Assembly (NCBI RefSeq): GCF_030546805.1
Contig: NZ_JAUOPC010000006.1
Coordinates: 62,001 to 126,000, forward strand
Source of the DNA: Cyclobacterium sp. 1_MG-2023
Lineage (GTDB): Bacteria; Bacteroidota; Bacteroidia; Cytophagales; Cyclobacteriaceae
Length of the DNA stretch: 64,000 nt
Direction: 5' to 3'
Below the pieces are notes generated by a model. The model searched no databases and had not been told where the DNA came from. It saw nothing but the letters and a program-made list of their open reading frames with translations. How positions within the stretch are numbered: the first letter of the stretch is position 1; each line of letters begins with the position of its first letter. A program made the translations under genes and the position numbers. Below, piece by piece: positions 18,770 through 26,227 of this stretch.

Positions 18770-18910
18770 TCATTTACTTTTCTAAAAATGGACCTTCGTG
18801 GATTAGTTTGGTGGAGAATATCAATACTTAAATCCAGGCATCATTATTTACTCTAAATATTAATCGTACGAAACCCATTTACCTAGCCTATCTTCTAAAT
18901 TCAAGACAAA

Positions 18911-19735
18911 TTATTTTTTATCTCTAAATTCCGTCGGAGAAATCCCTTCTTGGTTTTTAAAGAACCTGCTGAAAGATTGAATGTCCTGAAAACCCAACTC
19001 ATACCCTATCTCTGAAATGTCCTTTTCCGTGTAATACAACATCCTACGTGCTTCAAGAACAATTCTTTCCTGAATGACTTGCAAGGGTGTTTTTTCACAT
19101 AACTTTTTGAAGGTGTTTGAGATAGTTTTAGGGGCTTTAAACAGCAATTCTGAATATTCAGCTACAGAATGTTTTTCCCTGAAATGCATTTCCACCAAAA
19201 AATTAAATTCCCTAAACAAATCATTTTGTTTGGGCGTAGGACTTTCATTAAATTGCTGTCTTTTAAAGATACGAGTACATAGAATAAGTATCCTTTTAAG
19301 CATCATCTGAAGCATCTCTAGTTGAAGGTCATCCTTCATTTCAAATTCCAGCACGGCCATTTTCCAAGCCGTTTCCAGTATTTCCAGTTCCTTATCGGCT
19401 GCCTTTATAATGGGTGGAGTGGCCGCTCCATAATACAAGACTCCCTTACAACTGACCTCACTGTCGTGATCCAAAATGCAATAAAACTGTCGGTTGAACC
19501 TTAATAAATTGATGGCATTGATTTTCTCATATTCCAACTTATTGAGCTGAGACAAGCTTAGCAATTGGTTTTTATTGAAAGTATAAGGAATCCCATCTAT
19601 CAGCAGTTTGTTATTGTCAGAGGTAAACCAGATCAATTTCAAAACTTCCGGTTGACTTTCTAACAGGTGTTTACAGTTAGTAGAGTCAATGGATTGAATT
19701 TCAAAATATTCGTTTTGCTTGCCTGTATATATCAT
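18911..19735 (-). CDS. AraC-family transcriptional regulator
   Basis: A 274-residue regulator. The N-terminal region (about 1-165) is an effector or dimerisation domain of cupin-like type (FEIQSIDSTNCKHL, LIWFTSDNNKLLIDGIPYTF). The C-terminal AraC DNA-binding domain (about 175-272) has two helix-turn-helix units, the second being DISEIGYELGFQDIQSFSRFFKNQEG, followed by SPTEFR. The target is unknown. Its 5' end faces the RAYT/REP island, and the first REP-like hairpin lies only about 40 bp upstream of its start, so the insertion sits inside or close to its promoter. Confidence 0.9.
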   Translation of the reverse strand: MIYTGKQNEYFEIQSIDSTNCKHLLESQPEVLKLIWFTSDNNKLLIDGIPYTFNKNQLLSLSQLNKLEYEKINAINLLRFNRQFYCILDHDSEVSCKGVLYYGAATPPIIKAADKELEILETAWKMAVLEFEMKDDLQLEMLQMMLKRILILCTRIFKRQQFNESPTPKQNDLFREFNFLVEMHFREKHSVAEYSELLFKAPKTISNTFKKLCEKTPLQVIQERIVLEARRMLYYTEKDISEIGYELGFQDIQSFSRFFKNQEGISPTEFRDKK

Positions 19736-19775
19736 CTTTGGTAAATAACCCTATTTTGTACTTTACAAGTCCTTT

Positions 19776-19836
19776 ACTGGTCGAAGTTTGAGCGATAGCG
19801 GTAACTTCGTCCCATCATGTCAAAAGTTTTCAACTT
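19776..19836 (+). repeat. REP-like left end of RAYT element 1 (two hairpins)
   Basis: ACTGGTCGAAGTT...AACTTCGTCCCATCAT forms the first hairpin (arms CGAAGTT/AACTTCG). AAGTT TTC AACTT forms the second. The same pair occurs at 21765-21828 and in decayed form at 21253-21350. It marks the left boundary of the broken RAYT gene. Confidence 0.8.
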
Positions 19837-19929
19837 GAGTGGGTTTAAACATCTAGATTTTCACTAAATTATAATAGTTTAAAACCGCATTGCTAAAGTT
19901 AATTTCAAAAATCTAGACATGATAGTTTT

Positions 19930-20459
19930 ATTGGCAGAAAAAATGTATTCCATGATTCCCTTGAACTTTATTTTGTAAGTTTTGCTACAGTAAACCGGAT
20001 TGATGTATTTACGAGAAAGATATATTTTGAAATCATCGTAGATTCTCTGATTTTTTGTAGTAAGAATAAAGGTCTTGAATTGTATGCATGGTGCATAATG
20101 CCTAGCCACTTGCACCTTATCATTAGTTCTGAAAATGATAACTTATCAGATATTATGAGGGACTAGAAGCGGCATACTTCCAAAGCTTTGTTAAAAAAGA
20201 AAGCAGGAAAGAGTGGATGCTTTGGATGTTTGGCAGGGCAGGTAAAAGAAATGCCAACAATAAAAAAATTCAATTCTGGCAACAAAGTAACCACCCTATA
20301 GAACTTTTTAATGCAAAAATGCTGACGCAGCGATTGGATTACCTTCATCAAAATCCTGTAAAAGCAGGACTCGTAACAACACCTGAACATTATCAGTATA
20401 GTAGTGCCATTGACTATGCAGGAGGAAAGGGACTTATACCTATTATTTTTGCAACCTAA
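19930..20459 (+). pseudogene. Broken RAYT (Y1/HUH, REP-associated) transposase
   Basis: This is a near-identical relative of the intact gene at 21917-22465 and is disabled in three ways. The start codon ATG has become ATT at 19930-19932. A TTA codon is now TAG at 20164-20166. A 19-nt deletion near 20197 shifts the frame. The HUH motif survives as HLH (MPSHLHLII), and the 3' part remains readable in another frame (20217-20459) through DYLHQNPVKAGLV to IIFAT. The protein would have been a single-strand DNA transposase acting on the flanking hairpins. It is now presumably inert. Confidence 0.9.
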
Positions 20460-20469
20460 GTCTAGGTTT

Positions 20470-20526
20470 GAAAGTTGAAAACTTTCGTCATTTAAGGTCT
20501 AAGTTACGCTCCGCTAAACTTAGACC
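20470..20526 (+). repeat. REP-like right end of RAYT element 1
   Basis: GAAAGTT GAA AACTTTC (20470-20486) is a 7-bp hairpin. GGTCTAAGTT with AACTTAGACC (20496-20526) is a 10-bp stem around ACGCTCCGCTA. The same pair occurs at 21699-21755 and 22477-22533. Confidence 0.85.
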
Positions 20527-20558
20527 AGACGGGAAAATAACCCTATCCTTTACTATTT

Positions 20559-20600
20559 CTACTGGTCGAAGTTATGATTTGCTAAAATTTAGACCAGTAG
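20559..20600. repeat. Isolated GGTC/GACC hairpin next to toxin gene
   Basis: CTACTGGTC and GACCAGTAG form 9-bp arms. The inside (GAAGTTATGATTTGCTAAAATTTA) combines features of left- and right-end hairpins, suggesting a recombined or decayed unit. It lies 8 bp from the toxin stop codon and could also work as its terminator. Confidence 0.6.
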
Positions 20601-20608
20601 AGTACAGA

Positions 20609-20905
20609 TTAAACCATAAATTTATTGGGATTTTTACGGTTAGGTCTAAAACTTACGATCTCAATATGATCTTCTTTGATCCGGTAATATATGCTCGTCT
20701 GTTTACTAAAGACACATTTTCTTAAACCTTTCCTTTTATTAGATTCACGGTACATCTCAGGAGATCCTGATAACTGATCCAGTCTTTTTTCAAGGAGGAA
20801 ATATATTTCCTTTGCCTTCTTCTGTCCGAAGTTTTGAAGAACATAATCAAGCAATTCCATTTCTTCTTGCCTGGCACGGAGAGAATAGCGGATTGATAAT
20901 TTCAA
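20609..20905 (-). CDS. RelE/ParE-family toxin
   Basis: A 98-residue basic protein with the RelE/ParE fold pattern: RYSLRARQEEMELLDYVLQNFG at the N-terminus, a middle GLRKCVFSKQTSIYYRI strand block near residue 65 and the IEIVSFRPNRKNP ending. Toxins of this family cleave ribosome-associated mRNA (RelE) or poison gyrase (ParE); the sequence does not say which. The antitoxin gene ends 2 bp upstream, the usual antitoxin-first order. The pair is enclosed by REP-like repeats. Confidence 0.85.
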   Translation of the reverse strand: MKLSIRYSLRARQEEMELLDYVLQNFGQKKAKEIYFLLEKRLDQLSGSPEMYRESNKRKGLRKCVFSKQTSIYYRIKEDHIEIVSFRPNRKNPNKFMV

Positions 20906-20907
20906 AT

Positions 20908-21141
20908 CTAAAAATTAAACCGTTTTTTGATTTCATCACGAACAGCTTCTTGAGACACAAACTGGCCTTTATCAAGTTGGGCCAAACCTTCATCGATAGC
21001 CGCGCGGTCATCCGTACTTAACTCTTCCCAAAAATCCACTTCATCATCAATTTTTAAAAGCGATTTGACCGCATTCAAAACATGCTCATCATTACTATTG
21101 ATGATTTCCGATATGATCTTGTATTTTACCGCAATATCCAT
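20908..21141 (-). CDS. Type II antitoxin paired with RelE/ParE toxin
   Basis: A 77-residue acidic protein. The ending DDEVDFWEELSTDDRAAIDE, then GLAQLDKGQFVSQEAVRDEIKKRF is typical of small antitoxins that pair with RelE/ParE toxins in Bacteroidota. The N-terminal half would be helical and may bind DNA for autoregulation. Translation is likely coupled to the toxin 2 bp downstream. Confidence 0.82.
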   Translation of the reverse strand: MDIAVKYKIISEIINSNDEHVLNAVKSLLKIDDEVDFWEELSTDDRAAIDEGLAQLDKGQFVSQEAVRDEIKKRFNF

Positions 21142-21252
21142 TGGAGTATTTTTTATTATCTCTTAAAGTTAACGATTTTTAAATTTAGTTTATTGCTGTT
21201 ATCACAGTAGATCAAGAATATACAGCAAATTTGAAACGAATCAGGATTCCAC

Positions 21253-21404
21253 ACTGGTCAAAATTTAAGCGATAGCAGCAACTTAGTCCCATCATGTCGC
21301 AAGTTTTTACCTTGAGTGGGTCTAAACATCTAGATTTTTACTAAAATAATAATGCTGAAAAACACATTAAATATCTAAGTTACACGTTTCTAAATTTTAG
21401 ACCA
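21253..21404 (+). repeat. MITE-like remnant: RAYT element ends without a transposase
   Basis: A decayed left end (ACTGGTCAAAATTTAAGCGATAGCAGCAACTT cut short by changes, then CCTTGAGTGGG) matches element 1 through CTAGATTTTTACTAAA. After about 25 bp it runs into a decayed right end (CTAAGTTACACGTTTCTAAA, then TTTTAGACCA, 21375-21404). The whole transposase region is missing. The right edge overlaps the end of the orphan antitoxin gene and contributes its stop codon. Confidence 0.7.
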
Positions 21405-21651
21405 AACCACTCTTTATTCTCTCTCTAACTTGCTCCCAAGGCGAGAACTTCATTTCCCCATTTTCATATTTTTCAAGCCTACTGTCCACTTCCTTCGTCT
21501 GTTCGGAATTTAATTTCAAAGAACTTTCTTGTTTCGCTTTCATGCTTTGAAGTTGCTCAAGGACAGACAGATCTTGAAGCTCAGTGAGCCAATGGCTAAG
21601 GTCGACTTTGATTGATTGGATATCCACGCGAATCATTTTTTTATGTTCCAT
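21397..21651 (-). CDS. Orphan antitoxin-like protein
   Basis: An 84-residue charged protein with helix-rich composition. The ending EVDSRLEKYENGEMKFSPWE, then QVRERIK is the addiction-module component pattern (xxLxxYxxGxxxxxSWExVxxRI). No toxin gene follows; a REP-like element begins exactly at the stop codon. The final Leu-Val codons and the TAA lie within the repeat (21397-21405). I infer that the partner toxin was lost or separated by the element. An alternative is a solitary antitoxin that cross-reacts with another toxin. Confidence 0.7.
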   Translation of the reverse strand: MEHKKMIRVDIQSIKVDLSHWLTELQDLSVLEQLQSMKAKQESSLKLNSEQTKEVDSRLEKYENGEMKFSPWEQVRERIKSGLV

Positions 21652-21698
21652 GAAGTTAACGATTTCATATTACATTTTAAATTACAGCAATGGATTAG

Positions 21699-21755
21699 GA
21701 AAGTTGAAAACTTTCATAATTTTAGGTCTAAGTTACGCTCCGCTAAACTTAGACC
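21699..21755 (+). repeat. Free-standing REP-like right end
   Basis: GAAAGTT GAA AACTTTC (21699-21715) and GGTCTAAGTT...AACTTAGACC (21725-21755) repeat the right-end pair of element 1. There is no transposase to its left, and a left end follows 9 bp later, producing a right-left composite. Confidence 0.8.
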
Positions 21756-21764
21756 AGTTGGATT

Positions 21765-21828
21765 ACTGGTCGAAGTTTGAGCGATAGCGGTAACTTCGTC
21801 CCACCATCATTCAAGTTTTCAACTTGAG
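21765..21828 (+). repeat. REP-like left end of RAYT element 2
   Basis: ACTGGTCGAAGTT...AACTTCGTCCC followed by the hairpin TCAAGTT TTC AACTTGA (21811-21827). It lies 88 bp before the intact transposase gene. Confidence 0.8.
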
Positions 21829-21916
21829 TAAGGCTTAATTATTTTGATTTTTACTAAATTAAAAGCTCAGAATCTATTTTTAAAAAAAAATTCAAAAATT
21901 TAGACATGTTAGTTTT

Positions 21917-22465
21917 ATGGGCAGAAAATATGTTTTCCATGATTCCCGTGAACTTTATTTCGTAAGTTTTGCTACCGTAAATTGGATAGACGTATTTACG
22001 AGAAAGATCTATTTTGAAATTATCGTAGATTCTCTGGTCTTTTGTAGCAAAAATAAAGGCCTTGAATTGTATGCTTGGTGCATAATGCCTAGCCATGTAC
22101 ACCTTATCATTAGTTCCGAAAACAATAGACTTTCAGACATTATGAGGGATTTAAAGCGGCATACCTCCAAAGCTTTGTTAAAATTGATTGCCGAAAACCC
22201 AAAAGAAAGCAGGAAAGAATGGATGCTTTGGATATTTGAAAGGGCGGGCAAAAGAAATGCTAACAATAAAAAATTTCAATTTTGGCAACAAAGTAACCAC
22301 CCTATAGCACTTTTTAATGCAAAAATGCTGACGCAGCGATTGGATTACCTTCATCAAAATCCTGTAAAAGCAGGACTCGTAACAACACCTGAACACTATC
22401 AGTATAGTAGTGCCATTGACTATGCAGGAGGAAAGGGTGTTTTACCTATTATATTTGCTACCTAA
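21917..22465 (+). CDS. RAYT: REP-associated Y1-type (HUH) transposase, intact
   Basis: A 182-residue IS200-like transposase. The metal-binding HUH motif is HVH in CIMPSHVHLII near residue 62. The catalytic Tyr is expected in the helix DYLHQNPVKAGLV near 145. The opening RELYFVSFATVNWIDVFTRK is the first strand of the fold. Such proteins nick and join the REP hairpins that flank them and spread REP sequences. The gene is flanked by the left pair (21765) and the right pair (22477). No fault is seen in the frame, so it may be active. Confidence 0.9.
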   Translation: MGRKYVFHDSRELYFVSFATVNWIDVFTRKIYFEIIVDSLVFCSKNKGLELYAWCIMPSHVHLIISSENNRLSDIMRDLKRHTSKALLKLIAENPKESRKEWMLWIFERAGKRNANNKKFQFWQQSNHPIALFNAKMLTQRLDYLHQNPVKAGLVTTPEHYQYSSAIDYAGGKGVLPIIFAT

Positions 22466-22476
22466 ATTTTGGTTAT

Positions 22477-22533
22477 GAAAGTTGAAAACTTTCGTCATTT
22501 TAGGTCTAAGTTACGCTTCGCTAAACTTAGACC
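22477..22533 (+). repeat. REP-like right end of RAYT element 2
   Basis: GAAAGTT GAA AACTTTC (22477-22493) and GGTCTAAGTT...AACTTAGACC (22503-22533). It differs from the other copies at a single loop base (GCTTCGC in place of GCTCCGC). Confidence 0.85.
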
Positions 22534-22539
22534 AGTGGC

Positions 22540-22572
22540 GTTTGAGCGATAGCGGTAACTTCGTCCCATCAT
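22540..22572 (+). repeat. Partial REP-like left end after element 2
   Basis: GTTTGAGCGATAGCGG followed by TAACTTCGTCCCATCAT repeats the inner part of a left end. It lacks the ACTGGTCGAA portion and is fused to the right end of element 2. It lies 12 bp from the dipeptidyl peptidase stop codon. Confidence 0.75.
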
Positions 22573-22584
22573 AACAATTTCCTA

Positions 22585-24768
22585 TTACAATTTTTCCTTC
22601 ACATAATTGGTCAGCATTTTATACAAGTGCCAGGTGGTATTACCACCATGAATCCCATGATTCCTATTGGGATAGTAAAAGCTGTCAAACTGCTTGTCTG
22701 CCGCTATAAGTGCATCTACCAAAGCCACACTATTTTGAAAGTGAACATTGTCATCACCCGTACCATGTACCAATAGAAAGTTGCCATTGAGCTTGTTTAC
22801 ATGATTGATAGGGCTGAAGTCATCGTATCCGGCAGGGTTTAATTGAGGGGTCTGTAAAAAGCGCTCGGTATAAATGGTATCATAATACCTCCAGGTCGTT
22901 ACCGGTGCCACAGCCATTGCCGTTTTGAAAGTTTCATTGCCGATCATCAGTGCCAGCGAAGACATGTATCCCCCATAAGACCATCCCCATATGCCAATCC
23001 GGCTTGCATCTATATAGGATAGTTCTGCGAGGTATTTCGCTCCTGCGATTTGATCTTCTGTCTCCAGTTTCCCCAATTGATTGTAGGTACTGTGCTTAAA
23101 GTCTCTACCTCTACCTCCGGTACCTCTATTGTCTATGCTCACCACGATATATCCCTCAGTTGCCAGATGCTGATGCCACCAGTCCCGCGTACTTCCCCAG
23201 TTGTTCATTACATTCTGAGAACCCGGACCGCCATATACATACATTAATACCGGATAGGTTTTTGCCGGATCAAACGTGACCGGCTTTATCATATAGCCGT
23301 TAAGGGTGGTACCATCTATGGTTTTAAAATCAAAAAATTCCTTAGGAAGATATGCGTATTCCTTCATTTTTTCCTGAAGAGCTTGATTGTCTTCCAAAAC
23401 CTTAATTTGCTTCCCTCCATTATCATTCAAAACAACTTTAAGAGGTTGGGTGACGGTGCTGTAAGCATCAATATAATATTGCTGGTCAGGACTCATGTTA
23501 ATAGAATGGGTTCCTTCCTGTGGACTAAGTAGCTTTTTCTTTTTCCCATTTAAATTGATGGAATATAAGTGTCTTTCCAATGGAGACTGTTCGGTAGAAA
23601 CATAGTACACTTTCCCTCCTTCACTATCCACAGCCACCAATTCGGTCACTTCCCATTCCCCACTAGTGATTTGGCGGGTTAAATTTCCTTCTAGGTCATA
23701 TTGATAGATGTGTTTGAAACCATCCTTTTCGGAAGTACTAATGAAACCCTCTCCCTCAGGAAGGAAGAGAAAATTGTCATTGTAATCCATATCCACATAG
23801 GTTTCGGCTGTTTCAGAGAGGATGGTTTTCGTTTCTCCTGTTTGGCTATCTGCAAACAAGATATCCATCTGATTTTGTAGCCTGTTTAACCGTATTACAG
23901 CAAGGGTATTGTTGTCGGCTGCCCAATACATTCTGGGCAAATAAATGTCAGTCTCAGCACCGGCATCTACAGTTTGCGTCTGCGCATTTTCCAAATGGTA
24001 GATTTGGATACTTACCGTTGCATTCTTCTCCCCGGCTTTAGGGTATTTAAAATGCTCATCTTCCGGATACAAAGCACCCCATTTTTGCATATTGAAAAGC
24101 GGCACTACACTTTCGTCAAATCGAATATAGGCCAGTTTACTGCCATCGTTAGACCAAGCAAAAGCTTTGGACATGGAAAACTCCTCTTCATAAACCCAAT
24201 CGGCAGCTCCATTGATGATGGCGTTTTTTTCTCCATCTGAAGTAACCTGAACTTTTTCATCCGTCTGTAGGTCCAGGTAATAGAGGTTGTTCTCCTTTAC
24301 ATAGGCCACCTTCTGATTGTCAGGAGAAAGGCTGGCATAGGATATTTTTTCTCCCTCTTCTAATTCTTTCAAGTTTCCGGTTTCTAGGTCAAGCAAATGG
24401 TAGATTGCTTTGGTAGACCTCCTATAGATGGGCTCTATTTCAGATCCCAGCAAGGCCATGCTTTCCTCCGGATTAAAAGCGTAATTGCTAAAATTGAGCC
24501 CCAATTTCCTACCATCAATCAACACTTCACTCTCCTCACCTGTAGCCACATTAATTTTTACTACCTGAGGAAAGCCTGCCACCGTTTTTAAGCTACTGTA
24601 AAATTTGCCATCCTTCATCCAGTTGATGCCTTGAACGGTTTTGGGGGTGAAAACTTGGTCTTTTATAACCGCTTCAAGTGTTAATTTTTTATTATCCTGT
24701 GCCAATCCACTATTTGTAAAGAGTAAGACAAAGACCAAAACGGCCTGTATTTTATAGTATCGTTTCAT
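22585..24768 (-). CDS. Exported dipeptidyl peptidase IV (S9 prolyl oligopeptidase family)
   Basis: A 727-residue secreted serine peptidase that removes X-Pro or X-Ala dipeptides. The signal peptide ends at GLAQ (residue 24). The DPPIV beta-propeller (about 100-460) contains DWVYEEEFSMSKAF, whose Glu pair binds the substrate amino terminus. The catalytic domain has the nucleophile in GIWGWSYGGYMSSLAL near residue 600, Asp in VHGTGDDNVHF near 677 and His in NRNHGIHGG near 710. A purine-rich AGGAG lies 10 bp upstream of the ATG, unusual for this window, and a TACCTTTG box lies about 55 bp upstream. Confidence 0.96.
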   Translation of the reverse strand: MKRYYKIQAVLVFVLLFTNSGLAQDNKKLTLEAVIKDQVFTPKTVQGINWMKDGKFYSSLKTVAGFPQVVKINVATGEESEVLIDGRKLGLNFSNYAFNPEESMALLGSEIEPIYRRSTKAIYHLLDLETGNLKELEEGEKISYASLSPDNQKVAYVKENNLYYLDLQTDEKVQVTSDGEKNAIINGAADWVYEEEFSMSKAFAWSNDGSKLAYIRFDESVVPLFNMQKWGALYPEDEHFKYPKAGEKNATVSIQIYHLENAQTQTVDAGAETDIYLPRMYWAADNNTLAVIRLNRLQNQMDILFADSQTGETKTILSETAETYVDMDYNDNFLFLPEGEGFISTSEKDGFKHIYQYDLEGNLTRQITSGEWEVTELVAVDSEGGKVYYVSTEQSPLERHLYSINLNGKKKKLLSPQEGTHSINMSPDQQYYIDAYSTVTQPLKVVLNDNGGKQIKVLEDNQALQEKMKEYAYLPKEFFDFKTIDGTTLNGYMIKPVTFDPAKTYPVLMYVYGGPGSQNVMNNWGSTRDWWHQHLATEGYIVVSIDNRGTGGRGRDFKHSTYNQLGKLETEDQIAGAKYLAELSYIDASRIGIWGWSYGGYMSSLALMIGNETFKTAMAVAPVTTWRYYDTIYTERFLQTPQLNPAGYDDFSPINHVNKLNGNFLLVHGTGDDNVHFQNSVALVDALIAADKQFDSFYYPNRNHGIHGGNTTWHLYKMLTNYVKEKL

Positions 24769-24821
24769 ATTTTTCTCCTTTTAGCCAAGTGTGCAAAAGA
24801 CAGTCCGGCTTATATGATGCC

Positions 24822-24829
24822 CAAAGGTA
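24822..24829 (-). promoter_or_regulatory. Bacteroidota-type -7 box for dipeptidyl peptidase gene
   Basis: On the minus strand the bases read TACCTTTG, a full match to TAnnTTTG. It would give a leader of about 45-50 nt. No well-spaced TTG -33 element is evident. Confidence 0.45.
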
Positions 24830-25058
24830 ATTAAACGGTGATTACTTTAAAAACCACCAACATTTCAATAATGTTTCGCCGTAGCAACTAACGGTAGTTC
24901 AGCTTATACGCTTTCTTGGTCTACATTGTTAACCAGGTCGTTCAAAAAGAATTAGGTTCTTGACTAATTGATAAAGAATCCCAGAACGATATTCACCTAT
25001 TCCTAAGGTAATCAGGGATTTATTTGATATCTTCAATCCAAGCAAAAGAATAGCTTTT

Positions 25059-26162
25059 ATGCCAAAATTTATAATTCTTGTTCTAATTGCATGTCTTGGC
25101 ATCAGCTGCCAGGAAGAGCGCGCAGCCGTTAACTTTCAGCAAGCCTATGAAGGTAAAATTACGGAAGGCCAATCAAGATTGATCCATACGGAAGCCAAAG
25201 GATTTTTTAACCAAACCCAGTTGTCCATAGCCATAATAAAGAATGGAAAGCCGGAATTTTATGGAGTGAAATTAGAAGATGACACCTTGTTCTCAGTAGA
25301 AAACCATGATAAGGTCTTTGAAATTGGGTCTATCTCAAAAGTATTTACCGCCACATTACTGGCAGACTTAAACCTTGAAGACAAGCTAAACCTCAATGAC
25401 CCTGCCAGTAAATATTTGCCATGGAAACTCAATAACACAGCTGAATTTACCCTGCAACAACTTTCGAACCACAGTTCAGGCTTACCCAGGCTCCCTGATA
25501 ACCTGATCCTTTCAGAAGTGGATACAGCCAATCCCTACAAAGATTATGGGGAAGAAAAATTGAGAATATACCTCACAGAACAGCTAGAATTAAAACAGGA
25601 ACCCGGACTAAAATTCGACTATTCAAATTTGGGAGTAGGACTATTGGGTTATATTCTGACCAAGATCGATTCTTCCAGCTATGAGGAAATGTTGCAAAGT
25701 AGAATCACCCAACCATTGCAAATGAAGTCCTCCACTATCGAAAGAGAAAAGGTATCGAATCAACTTGTCAAAGGCCTGGATGTGGAAGGTCAGGTTACGC
25801 CCAACTGGGATCTAAATGTTTTGCAAGGTGCCGGAGCCATTCTATCCAGTACCCAAGATCTGACTAAGTTTGCCCTTGCTCAATTCAACCCGGCCAATCA
25901 GGCATTGGCGCTTACACAAAAGAAAACATTCTCTATTAACCCTCATGAAAATTCCATTGGGCTAGGCTGGATAATTGAAAATAAAAAAGTAGGCAAATGG
26001 TTAATGCATAGTGGTGGAACAGGAGGCTACACTTCTTTTATCACCCTGAATTTAGAAAAGAAAAATGCCGTAATTATTCTGTCCAATGTTTCCGCATTTT
26101 CAGAAAATGCGGTAAACATTTCAAATCTAGGCTCTCGGTTAATGGAAATCATCGAAGATTGA
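25059..26162 (+). CDS. Serine beta-lactamase-like lipoprotein (class C/esterase family)
   Basis: A 367-residue lipoprotein with lipobox LGISC (Cys at residue 17). The penicillin-binding fold motifs are present: SxxK in FEIGSISKVFTATL near residue 92, YSN in FDYSNLGVGLLGYI near 190 and HSGGTGGYTS near 318 in place of the KTG/HTG box. This arrangement fits the broad AmpC-like group, which includes esterases and D-aminopeptidases. Resistance activity is not implied by the sequence. It stands alone between two minus-strand genes. Confidence 0.88.
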   Translation: MPKFIILVLIACLGISCQEERAAVNFQQAYEGKITEGQSRLIHTEAKGFFNQTQLSIAIIKNGKPEFYGVKLEDDTLFSVENHDKVFEIGSISKVFTATLLADLNLEDKLNLNDPASKYLPWKLNNTAEFTLQQLSNHSSGLPRLPDNLILSEVDTANPYKDYGEEKLRIYLTEQLELKQEPGLKFDYSNLGVGLLGYILTKIDSSSYEEMLQSRITQPLQMKSSTIEREKVSNQLVKGLDVEGQVTPNWDLNVLQGAGAILSSTQDLTKFALAQFNPANQALALTQKKTFSINPHENSIGLGWIIENKKVGKWLMHSGGTGGYTSFITLNLEKKNAVIILSNVSAFSENAVNISNLGSRLMEIIED

Positions 26163-26227
26163 CCCTTTTTTTCCATGCCCATAAAGTTTTCTCCCAAAGG
26201 CTGGCATCAAGATAAATGTAATCAACT

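Noticed and set aside
19776-22572. CRISPR array
   Set aside because: The repeated hairpins are irregularly spaced, occur in different orders and flank transposase genes. There is no regular spacer pattern and no cas gene.
25059-26162. Antibiotic-resistance beta-lactamase
   Set aside because: Only the fold motifs are present. The third box is HSG, and the protein is a lipoprotein of the broad esterase-like group, so resistance cannot be claimed.
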